This document shows, piece after piece, positions 27,467 to 35,586 of a stretch of DNA of 64,000 nucleotides; the stretch's first letter is position 1; every line of letters begins with the position of its first letter. The translations under genes and the position numbers were made by a program. The stretch covers positions 1,606,501 through 1,670,500 of the forward strand of contig NZ_JAUCEU010000007.1 in NCBI RefSeq assembly GCF_030348765.1. Direction: 5' to 3'. This stretch comes from Neobacillus sp. CF12. GTDB lineage: Bacteria > Bacillota > Bacilli > Bacillales > Cytobacillaceae. The notes beneath the pieces were generated by a model. That model searched no databases and was not told where the DNA came from. It was given only the letters and a program-made list of their open reading frames with translations.

Positions 27467-29230
27467 CTACTCCCCCCGAACATCGCGAAATTTAATTTCT
27501 ATACATGTTCCCTCATTTACCTTGCTAGTTACAGTTAGCGAACTATCTTCTCCATAAAATAACATGAGTCTTTCACGAACGTTTTTCAGCCCATAACCAT
27601 TTTCAGTAACACTCAGATCTTCTATTCCGACACCATCATCACAGATTGTGAAAAGAATCCATTCATCAGATATTCTCCCTTTTAACTCAATACAACCTTC
27701 CCCAAATTTTGGCTCTAGACCATGATAGATTGCGTTTTCTACAAATGGCTGGAGCAGAAGTTTAAGAATCGGTTTAGTTAGCAATTCTGGATCTACATCT
27801 TCGATATACCGAAAACGGTCCTTGTATCGGAGATTTTGGATCGTCAAATAGTGGTGGATATGTTCCAATTCCTTTGCGATAGGAATCTTATCTTCTCCAT
27901 TATTTAGACTTAATTTAAAGCTTTCCGATAAGGCCACCGCAATTTCAGCGATTTCACGGTTGTTTTGCAAGATTGCCATCCAATAAATAGAGTCCAACGT
28001 ATTGTATAAAAAATGTGGTTTTATTTGAGCTTGCAAGGCACGAAGTTCTGCCTCTCTCTCCTTTAACTGTGAATGAATAAGTCGCTGATTTAACTCTTTA
28101 TTTTCAACCGTTATTCTTTGGAATGTTTCCCCGATTGCTCCTATGGTATCAGTCTCATGATCGTCTCCTGACCCCCACAGACCTTTGGCCCAGTCTATCG
28201 TCATTCTCTTTAACTGCACCCATGGTTTTGCAACTTTTCCAGATAGAATGAAAGAGATTAATAGCGCCAAAAAAGCAATAATGGAAGAAATACTAGCAGT
28301 GATAATTCCAATTTTATTAGACTGCTTTAGCAGGTCCTTCTCTTTTGTTATATTCGCAAAAGTCCAACCAGTGGTTTGGTTGGTATAGCTGCTAATTAGA
28401 TAACCTTGCTGTTGTAATTTTTGAAAGGTTGTCTGAATGTTTTTCTCTTTACTCAAATCGTAATCCAACGTAGAAGGATTACTAAAAACTGTATTTACTT
28501 CATTCTTTGAAGAATCGATTACCGCAATAACACTTTCACTATCATCATTTATGACTCTAGCAAACATTGATTTTTTAATATTAACAACTAGTATGCCAAT
28601 CTGCTTTGGATCGAAGACATTTTGTGGGTCACGTAACAATTTTATCGATGAAAACGTAGTATCATCCTCTGTCTTCGCAAGTACATTATAACTGAAGAAT
28701 ATCGGTCTGCCTTGTGCATGAACACTCTTTTTATACCAATCCGAATTTGAAATATCCTTGTATATATGACTTGTATCATAGTTTCCAATACTATTATGAT
28801 TGCCGTAACAAACAGGACGAAACTGAACATCAAATAAACAAACGGAATCAATATCTTCTGTATCAATAAAATAACTGGAAATTAAATCTTGCATACGTTT
28901 TGTTGTATTCTCGTCTAAGACATTCTTCCCTATCTCTGAAAAAGCAGCGCTGTCCACCAATTCCTGGCGTACACTAGTGCTCCAAGAAATAACACGTTCC
29001 ATATTGATTATGTTTCGAAATAATAGATCAGTCACCTCACTATATGATTGAAGATTATTTCCGGTCGTTTCCAACTGATTTTGAACAAGTGTATTTTTGG
29101 CAATATTGAATGAAATAACTCCTAGCAAAATAAGTGGAAATATAGATAAACAAATCATGATAAAAAAATACTTATATCTAATCTTATCACTGTGAAAATG
29201 GTTTCTGACTCTTCTGAATATTTCTCTCAT
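27467..29230 (-). CDS. Sensor histidine kinase (YesM family)
   Basis: A 587-aa membrane kinase with helix 1 at about residues 22-44, an extracellular sensor domain of about 260 residues, helix 2 at about 305-330, a HAMP-like stretch, then the LytS/YesM His-kinase region QAQIKPHFLYNTLDSI (phospho-His near residue 400) and an ATPase domain with DDGVGI and NGYGLKNVRERL. It probably senses extracellular plant-derived oligosaccharide or a ligand-loaded binding protein. It is the first gene of the kinase, regulator, SBP2 transcript. The ATG at 29230 follows AAGGGTGG. Confidence 0.93.
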   Translation of the reverse strand: MREIFRRVRNHFHSDKIRYKYFFIMICLSIFPLILLGVISFNIAKNTLVQNQLETTGNNLQSYSEVTDLLFRNIINMERVISWSTSVRQELVDSAAFSEIGKNVLDENTTKRMQDLISSYFIDTEDIDSVCLFDVQFRPVCYGNHNSIGNYDTSHIYKDISNSDWYKKSVHAQGRPIFFSYNVLAKTEDDTTFSSIKLLRDPQNVFDPKQIGILVVNIKKSMFARVINDDSESVIAVIDSSKNEVNTVFSNPSTLDYDLSKEKNIQTTFQKLQQQGYLISSYTNQTTGWTFANITKEKDLLKQSNKIGIITASISSIIAFLALLISFILSGKVAKPWVQLKRMTIDWAKGLWGSGDDHETDTIGAIGETFQRITVENKELNQRLIHSQLKEREAELRALQAQIKPHFLYNTLDSIYWMAILQNNREIAEIAVALSESFKLSLNNGEDKIPIAKELEHIHHYLTIQNLRYKDRFRYIEDVDPELLTKPILKLLLQPFVENAIYHGLEPKFGEGCIELKGRISDEWILFTICDDGVGIEDLSVTENGYGLKNVRERLMLFYGEDSSLTVTSKVNEGTCIEIKFRDVRGE

Positions 29231-29361
29231 GATTGTCCACCCTTTTTAAGAATATGTAGGAGATATGGGCACTCAATATTATCATTATAGTGTCATCATA
29301 AACTGAAATTTAAAGTTTTACTATATGATTTTTTACTTTTAAGGCTCATAGAATAATAGAG

Positions 29362-29391
29362 CACAGCCCCTGCGATTGGCAAGGGCTGTAT
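29362..29391 (-). terminator. Probable terminator after the GH3 gene
   Basis: Arms ACAGCCC and GGGCTGT form a firm stem 25-55 bases after the GH3 stop codon. The downstream tail is only T-rich (GCTCTATTATTC), so its strength is uncertain. Confidence 0.5.
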
Positions 29392-29417
29392 TTCTATTCC
29401 ATTTAACAGGTAAAACT

Positions 29418-32400
29418 TTACTTTACCTTAAAAGCAAGGCTATCAATTCTAAGGTCAGGTGCGTGGAATTTCACATAGATCGTATGCTGTCCTTTTGGTG
29501 CATTTTTACCCAAGTCGACCGTAACCTCCGTGTACCCTAACTCGTTTACGGTTACCCCGGCATTTTGAATGGTATACGTGTTCTTTCCCGTAGTAGGAAC
29601 ATTGATTTCTGCAATAGGTGCACTATTTACAGAATCTGCATGTAAGGTAATTTTGCCGCCAGCCATATCACTTGCAACCGACGCTGTTACCTTTTTGGAA
29701 CCTGTCAGAACTACTTTTGGCAATGCTACCCAAGATCCATTTCCTTTCGAACGGACAGCGTGATATCCGCCTACAACCTTTTCCGCCTTTAAACTTTCTG
29801 CTGTTCGTTGCTTAGAGACCTCGTGATACACTACTTCATTAGAAGCGAATGAATGGTCGAACACGTTAAATGGTTTATTTGCAGGAAGTGCAGACAGTGA
29901 GTCACCAGTAATCGCAATTTCCTTCTCCGCTTTGATATCATTTGATGAAGCACCTACCATAAGCTTATAGCTACCTTCCTCAACAATGAAATCACCTTTA
30001 TTGACATCCCAGATGGCTAAATCTTTAGGATCCACAGAAAGTGTCACTGTTTTTGTTTCACCTGCAGCGAGGGAAACTTTTTCAAATGCAACCAGCTGCT
30101 TTTGTGGAGCATAAGTGCCATAAACTGATTTTTTATTTTTTGCATATAGCTGAACAACTTCGGATGTGTTTACTTTCCCGGTATTTTTAACTTTTACCGT
30201 AACAACGAATGATTCCTGTCCGTTAGTACTTACCGGTGCAGCAAAATCACTGTATGTGAAGTTGCTGTAAGAAAGACCATATCCAAACGGATAAGTAACC
30301 TTCGCATTTGTGTACATGTAAGTCAACTTTTGTTCAATAGGGTCTGCATTCGTCATATCCACTTCAAAACGCGGGTCAATATCTGCAAGACCAATGGTTG
30401 TATTCCCCTCAGGTATTGAGTATTTACTAATTGCTGGGAATGCAGACATATCTGCATACCATGTGGAAGATAATCGGCCTGTTGGTGCATAGTCACCATA
30501 TAGAACTTGAGTTAGTGCTATGCTATCATACTGTCCGCCATATGGCTGGTAGACTATAGCAGATACGTTCGGATTGTTTTGGATCCTTTCCATGCCAACA
30601 GGGAAGCTGGTTTTTACCACGACAACCGTCTTTTTCCCTTTTGCCGCAAAGGCAGCAGAGACTTTCTCAACTAGCTCGTAGTCTGCAGTACTCATATTCA
30701 AGTCAGAGCGGTCGTTACCTTCCCCTGCACTGTGGCGTGGGATGGCTCCGACGAAAACAACTGCATAATCGTCTGTTTCTGCCTGCTTGACTGCTTGCGC
30801 GCCAACTTCTTTAACAACTGTTTGTTCATATTTCACAACATCATTGCGGTTAGCGGCGTTTACTTTATTACCAAGTGGAGCCGCAGATGTTTTCAATTTC
30901 CCATCAGAACCCGTTGTAATAAAGCGCCCATTTGAATAATACCAATTGGTGAAATCACCGCCAAATCCTGTCCGGAATCCGCTGGCAATCAGTGACAGTG
31001 ATTGATCTTCATTTTTCTCTACACGAATGGTTGGCGGAATTGCACTGGTTTGTCCAACCATCTGTGCAAGATCCCAGTCATTATTGGTCAAATTTAATGC
31101 AGTATTATTAGTATTTTCGATAGCCGAATTAGCTGCATTAGGGGATGTTAACCAACGCCCGTTCTTTACTGAACGTAAGCTGTACCCTTCCTGTCCCCAA
31201 TTATATACTTCGAATAAATGCGCAGGGTTATTTACATCTAAAGATTCGGAAGTCGTTACTAGTTGAGAACCATTCGTAACGTTAGGAGCATTAACATCAG
31301 CAGTGACGGTTTGGCCGTTCAGTTTTGATTTTAATGCAATCACTTTAACTGCAGGGTCGTACGAAACATTGTTGGCCCCATTTGCTTTAATAATCGCCGA
31401 CAATGGAGAGATTCCAGAGTTTTCAATTTGTGGCGTTGTTCCTACCGAGTAGGTAGTTTTGAATCTTGAATCTGCATACACACCAGAAACCGCAGCCTTT
31501 TTGTTTTTCTCAAGTGGCAGCGTGCCATCATTCTTGAGCAGCACAATACTTTCCTGGGCTGCACGCAAGGCTACTTCCTGATGTTCAGGCGCATTGAAAG
31601 TGGCAGGTACAGCTCTTACATCCTTCGCTTCTTGTGCAAAAGGATAATTCTTTGGAATTCCATTTTCATCTACTTCATTAAAGACACCCACACGAACCAA
31701 TTGGTTCATATGCGGACGAGCTGCCTCAATCAGATCTTCCTTGGTAATACCATATCTTCCCTGTTCAACTGCACCCACTACAGCCGCAACATCTGCCAAG
31801 GCATTCGGAATACTAGGTCCTGGGCGACCAGCGTTTGCCTTAGCCAAAATCATTAAGATTGTAGCATTAGTCCTATCTGTTGCATATTGGGTGTCATAGC
31901 CATTCCCTTGCATATTTGCTTGAAAGACGAGTTGGTCTCCATTAAAGTCCGGAGAACTGTAAACTCCATATTTCGAGAAATTATTAGCATGAATTTGATA
32001 CGGAGAAAAGATGTTAGGTATACCGTTCGTACGGCCAAATGATGTCATTACTCCCGCAACCGAACCGGTGCTAAGCGCTTTCAAAGGACTGCGTGTTTGA
32101 TATTCAAAAATCGAACGTGCACCTGCACTATTATTCGCACTTTGGCGGAACCACTGTGCGTTATATACGGAGAAGTGTTTTGTTCCTACAGCTGCACGCA
32201 TCCAGAACCCATCGTCACTCTTTTCTTGATCCGTTCCACTAAGGCCAGCTGCCATCCCGTCAATCATCTCAGCAGCCATATGAGCATCTTCCGAGAATCC
32301 CTCGTCAAATCTTCCGCTCAATGGATTAATCCGCATATCACTTACAACCGTGAAGGCAACGGTTGCCGAAGCATTGGCACCGCCATGAATGTTCGATTCT

Positions 32401-32861
32401 CCTTGTTTTACTTTGAGAGTACTGATTTTTTCGCTTCCCATTACTTTTCCGATATCAGATAGAAGATCTTTGTTCCAAGTTTGACCCATCCCTACTAATG
32501 CAGGAAAGTCTGTAGAAATTCCTTGAACGTTATCAGCTGCTGAAAGAGCACCTGGTATAACTTTTCCAGCATTTGGCCCGCGCTGTAAAGTGTAATGATT
32601 CCTTGAACCGGTTGCATAAACTGCTGGTCCTTCTAAGCCTGTGTATTCAAAGTAGGTGTCAACAAACTCATCCAAATGCTCAGGCTCACCGTCAAATAAC
32701 GGCATGCCATCAAATACACCGCCAACTTGTTTTTTAAAGACGATGCTCTCCTCAGCTTGTTTTGCCGGAGCATGGAAGTTAACCAACCCTGCTGTAAGCG
32801 TAGTAACAAGCATGACGGATAGTGTTCTTTTTCCCAGCGCAAAGAGGTGGGATTTCTTCAT
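29418..32861 (-). CDS. Secreted glycoside hydrolase family 3 enzyme with inserted beta-trefoil-like region
   Basis: A 1147-aa protein with a signal peptide (residues 1-33, ends HAPA). The GH3 N-domain shows VSDMRINPLSGRFDEGFSED and VGTKHFSVYNAQW. The usual SDW nucleophile motif is replaced by YGVYSSPDF, where the Asp could serve as nucleophile. The second GH3 domain begins at AAQESIVLLKNDGTLPLE. About residues 545-690 form an insertion with RSVKNGRWLTSPNA and YYSNGRFITTGSDG, resembling a fascin-like beta-trefoil. A fibronectin-III-like domain and a C-terminal carbohydrate-binding-like domain follow. The start at 32861 has GGGGGAGG. The substrate is not clear; a beta-glycoside in plant cell walls is likely. 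Confidence 0.88.
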   Translation of the reverse strand: MKKSHLFALGKRTLSVMLVTTLTAGLVNFHAPAKQAEESIVFKKQVGGVFDGMPLFDGEPEHLDEFVDTYFEYTGLEGPAVYATGSRNHYTLQRGPNAGKVIPGALSAADNVQGISTDFPALVGMGQTWNKDLLSDIGKVMGSEKISTLKVKQGESNIHGGANASATVAFTVVSDMRINPLSGRFDEGFSEDAHMAAEMIDGMAAGLSGTDQEKSDDGFWMRAAVGTKHFSVYNAQWFRQSANNSAGARSIFEYQTRSPLKALSTGSVAGVMTSFGRTNGIPNIFSPYQIHANNFSKYGVYSSPDFNGDQLVFQANMQGNGYDTQYATDRTNATILMILAKANAGRPGPSIPNALADVAAVVGAVEQGRYGITKEDLIEAARPHMNQLVRVGVFNEVDENGIPKNYPFAQEAKDVRAVPATFNAPEHQEVALRAAQESIVLLKNDGTLPLEKNKKAAVSGVYADSRFKTTYSVGTTPQIENSGISPLSAIIKANGANNVSYDPAVKVIALKSKLNGQTVTADVNAPNVTNGSQLVTTSESLDVNNPAHLFEVYNWGQEGYSLRSVKNGRWLTSPNAANSAIENTNNTALNLTNNDWDLAQMVGQTSAIPPTIRVEKNEDQSLSLIASGFRTGFGGDFTNWYYSNGRFITTGSDGKLKTSAAPLGNKVNAANRNDVVKYEQTVVKEVGAQAVKQAETDDYAVVFVGAIPRHSAGEGNDRSDLNMSTADYELVEKVSAAFAAKGKKTVVVVKTSFPVGMERIQNNPNVSAIVYQPYGGQYDSIALTQVLYGDYAPTGRLSSTWYADMSAFPAISKYSIPEGNTTIGLADIDPRFEVDMTNADPIEQKLTYMYTNAKVTYPFGYGLSYSNFTYSDFAAPVSTNGQESFVVTVKVKNTGKVNTSEVVQLYAKNKKSVYGTYAPQKQLVAFEKVSLAAGETKTVTLSVDPKDLAIWDVNKGDFIVEEGSYKLMVGASSNDIKAEKEIAITGDSLSALPANKPFNVFDHSFASNEVVYHEVSKQRTAESLKAEKVVGGYHAVRSKGNGSWVALPKVVLTGSKKVTASVASDMAGGKITLHADSVNSAPIAEINVPTTGKNTYTIQNAGVTVNELGYTEVTVDLGKNAPKGQHTIYVKFHAPDLRIDSLAFKVK

Positions 32862-33027
32862 CTTTTCACTTCCTCCCCCAAATATAAAGCGTTTTCAAAA
32901 TTCTGAACTTTTTCGATAGGGACCGGTCTCCTATATAAACATCATAGCCTATCCCTTGGCAGGACAGATAGTGGGCTATTTTTTTGATTATGTATGTATT
33001 TTTTAGGACAATCGAAAACAGGATAAT

Positions 33028-33068
33028 CCAAAAAAGAACAACCCTGCAAAAATTTGCCTGGGTTGTCC
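33028..33068 (-). terminator. Rho-independent terminator after the second GH78 gene
   Basis: Arms ACAACCCAGGCAAA and TTTGCAGGGTTGT, with one mismatch, followed by TCTTTTTT on the minus strand. It begins about 15 bases after the stop at 33084. Confidence 0.8.
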
Positions 33069-33083
33069 GTATAATCTATCATT

Positions 33084-34652
33084 CTACAAATCATATTTTC
33101 TTATTAAATAGGTTGGCGTGCAGCTCCAGGCATGACAATAGCTATTGATTAAATGGCTTCCATATGGTGAAAAATCTTTGTTATTTGGATCATACAATTC
33201 CCAAAATGTATCGGCACCATCTTGAATCATTCCGCCCCAGTACGTTTTTAATTCTGTTACTGCCTGCTCTTTCTCTCCCGAAACGAGAAGTGCTTCTACG
33301 AGATGATGGTACATGTTTGGGGTCGCAATTCCAACTTCAGGCTTTACTTTTAACAAATGATTCATAAGTTTCTGGTTGTCTTCCTTAGTGAAAACACCTG
33401 CAAGCACCATCCAAATTTGACTTGCCCACGAAACTTGGCGGTCTGAACCACTAATAAAGAATTGCTGCTGTTCATCCCACAAATGGGTTTTGGCAGCATT
33501 CTCCATTTTTTCTATACTGACTTTCAAAAGATCACTTTCAGGTGCATTTAATTCTTGGGCAAGACGAATGACCTGTTTCGTTGTGTAAATTAATATTGCT
33601 TGAGAAGGAGTTTGTTTATTTAATCCATCCTGCCAATCGATGAATGACCACCAGTCGGCAGAATCCTTTAAAATATGATTTTCATCTAGTCGTTCCAGTG
33701 CATGTTCTACCTGCTTATAAGCTGTCGGCCAAAGTTCTTGTAAAGTCTTTAAATCATTTGTAGCAAAATAGTAATCATGTAATGTGGAAGCAAAGAACAA
33801 GGAATAATCGAATAGATAAGTATCGTCTGCCATGAGTTTTGGCGCAACAAAAACATTAGCAGGAACTTTTCCTTTGTCATCAGGAACACCTGCAAAAAGA
33901 AATAAACAACGTTTGACAAGATCATTGTTTTTGAAGGTTTCATAGTTTGCTAATGCTTGAAGTCGCAAATCGCCTAACCAGAGTCTGCGGTCTCGTTTCG
34001 GTCCATCTTCAAAGACATCCTGCATACAATCTGCTAGTGTTTTAATACTAATTTCATCCATTCTTTGAAGTTCTTTATCTTGGTGGGAAATCGTTTGGAT
34101 GTCATTTATATTAGCAGATGTCACAGCACAGCATTCTACCTTTTCAAAGACAACACGGTATTTAGGTGATGTATCGAGTACCTCTAGTTTGACATACCTG
34201 AAACTGTATCTTCGCGGCAAGGTAATTTCTGTTGGCAGTACATCCACATAAATTGTTTCTTCCTGTAGCCATGAACTGCTAAGCCAACCATTATAGTTTT
34301 CAAACGGTTCCACGACTTCAACCGGCATTTCACCTATTGTCAACTTTAATTTGAGAGGTGCATCTGGTGGACTGCCCTCTGGTCGAATTTTTATGGAAAG
34401 ATACCCAACCTGGTGATCGCCAAAATCAAGATTTACTGAATCACCTTTGCCATATTGATTTTCGGCTAGAGTGGAGGCAGGAGCAATACGTTCTGACTTC
34501 CAGCCATGAATTACTTCTTTATTGCTTTTTATTTCTACAATTGCTGTTGGTTCCACAATCGTTTCATTAAGATGAGGCTTTAAATTTTCCGCTAGTTCAA
34601 TAAATCGCTCATTTCGTACAATTACATGATTTTGTAGCTTTTGAATGCTCAT
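33084..34652 (-). CDS. GH78-type alpha-L-rhamnosidase-like enzyme, short form
   Basis: A 522-aa protein without signal peptide. It has a short N-terminal beta domain (LDFGDHQVGYLSIKI) and an (alpha/alpha)6 barrel with VFEDGPKRDRRLWLGDLRL, the GH78 acidic motif region, and SYCHAWSCTPTY near the C-terminus. At roughly half the length of the other GH78 in the window it lacks several accessory beta domains. The ATG at 34652 stands eight bases after AGGAG and is preferred over the ATG at 34676. It appears monocistronic, with a direct-repeat site at 34773-34802 upstream. Rhamnoside or glucuronide cleavage on plant glycans is plausible. Confidence 0.85.
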   Translation of the reverse strand: MSIQKLQNHVIVRNERFIELAENLKPHLNETIVEPTAIVEIKSNKEVIHGWKSERIAPASTLAENQYGKGDSVNLDFGDHQVGYLSIKIRPEGSPPDAPLKLKLTIGEMPVEVVEPFENYNGWLSSSWLQEETIYVDVLPTEITLPRRYSFRYVKLEVLDTSPKYRVVFEKVECCAVTSANINDIQTISHQDKELQRMDEISIKTLADCMQDVFEDGPKRDRRLWLGDLRLQALANYETFKNNDLVKRCLFLFAGVPDDKGKVPANVFVAPKLMADDTYLFDYSLFFASTLHDYYFATNDLKTLQELWPTAYKQVEHALERLDENHILKDSADWWSFIDWQDGLNKQTPSQAILIYTTKQVIRLAQELNAPESDLLKVSIEKMENAAKTHLWDEQQQFFISGSDRQVSWASQIWMVLAGVFTKEDNQKLMNHLLKVKPEVGIATPNMYHHLVEALLVSGEKEQAVTELKTYWGGMIQDGADTFWELYDPNNKDFSPYGSHLINSYCHAWSCTPTYLIRKYDL

Positions 34653-34760
34653 AATACCAACTCCTGATTCTTCCATTTAGTATGTTTGGACAATATTGGC
34701 TACAAACTCGCTGGCAGGCCAATAGATCTTTTTCATTAGTTTAGTTTAATCTAAAAATTA

Positions 34761-34802
34761 TTGAAAGCGCTGTTTTTTTGGATTTGGTATGTTTTTTTTT
34801 GG
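34761..34802. promoter_or_regulatory. Direct repeat T7-GG, 21-bp spacing, site 2, next to a half cre
   Basis: T-runs followed by GG at 34780-34781 and 34801-34802 are 21 bases apart, as in site 1 at 24524. They lie about 120-150 bases upstream of the GH78 start at 34652. TTGAAAGCGC at 34761 is a good left half of a cre but the right half is poor. The rest of the 34653-34968 gap is AT-rich and also holds the promoter of the divergent gene at 34969 (TATAAT at about 34887). Confidence 0.45.
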
Positions 34803-34968
34803 TACATACGTTTTGATTATCTATATATTTTTAAAAATAGATTTATCTCTAGATAAAAAAATTATCTATTATTTGTAAGAAAATTCTATATAATGGATTT
34901 ATGAAGGAGCAATTCAGGTAATCTGGTGCTCCAATTTATTAGATAAAAAGAGGAAGGGGAACTATTCA

Positions 34969-35439
34969 ATGTCTAATGAAAATGAGGTTTTATTTGATAA
35001 AGGAAAACATAAGGATTCAAAGTTGAAAGTGGAAAGAAAAGAAGGAGAACCGACTCCAGCCTTTATCGGGGCTTCTTGGGCGGCGTTATTGGTAGGAGTT
35101 GCGGCTTATCTGATTGGCTTATTTAACGCTTCGATGCAGCTGAACGAAAAAGGATATTACTTTTCGGTTTTAATATTCGGGCTCTATGCTGCGGTATCTT
35201 TACAAAAAGCGGTAAGAGATAAAGATGAGGGAATACCAGTGACGAATATTTATTATGGGATTAGTTGGTTGGCACTTATAATCGCTATTTCATTAATGGG
35301 TATCGGTTTATACAATGCAGGAAGTATTGATTTAAGTGAAAAGGGATTTTATGGGATGTCCTTTGTTCTTAGTTTATTTGCTGCGATAACGGTTCAAAAA
35401 AATATTAGAGATACACAGCGGGCACGAGAAAGAGATTGA
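34969..35439 (+). CDS. YiaA/YiaB family membrane protein, duplicated domain
   Basis: A 156-aa protein on the plus strand with four predicted membrane helices in two similar halves: PAFIGASWAALLVGVAAYLIG...EKGYYFSVLIFGLYAAVSLQKAVRD and NIYYGISWLALIIAISLMGIG...EKGFYGMSFVLSLFAAITVQKNIRD (each quoted in parts). This fits the yiaA/B two-helix domain in tandem. The function of the family is unknown to me. A ribosome site AGAGGAAGGGG precedes the ATG. It is unrelated in content to the surrounding pectin genes and is flanked by its own promoter and terminator. Confidence 0.85.
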   Translation: MSNENEVLFDKGKHKDSKLKVERKEGEPTPAFIGASWAALLVGVAAYLIGLFNASMQLNEKGYYFSVLIFGLYAAVSLQKAVRDKDEGIPVTNIYYGISWLALIIAISLMGIGLYNAGSIDLSEKGFYGMSFVLSLFAAITVQKNIRDTQRARERD

Positions 35440-35454
35440 GTAATGAATTAAAAT

Positions 35455-35493
35455 CCACCAACTAAGGGAGCTTTACTTAGTTGGTGTTTTTTT
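35455..35493 (+). terminator. Rho-independent terminator after the YiaA/B gene
   Basis: Arms CACCAACTAAG and CTTAGTTGGTG with seven Ts on the plus strand, 15 bases after the stop. It could also stop minus-strand transcription reading through from the pectate lyase gene, although the tail there is weaker. Confidence 0.85.
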
Positions 35494-35586
35494 ATGGAAG
35501 TAAGGGGTAAGAGAAATGAAACTTGGCATTACGGACTCATGGTTTTAGATAGCTTTAAAAAGTGTGTAGATATCTAACAAGCCGCA

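Noticed and set aside
33010..33040. TTTTTTGGATTA near 33028 as a regulator site
   Set aside because: It is the T-run and tail of the terminator after the second GH78 gene.
34905..34932. GGAGCA...TGCTCC hairpin in the leader of the YiaA/B gene as a riboswitch
   Set aside because: A single short stem with no terminator and no known aptamer blocks.
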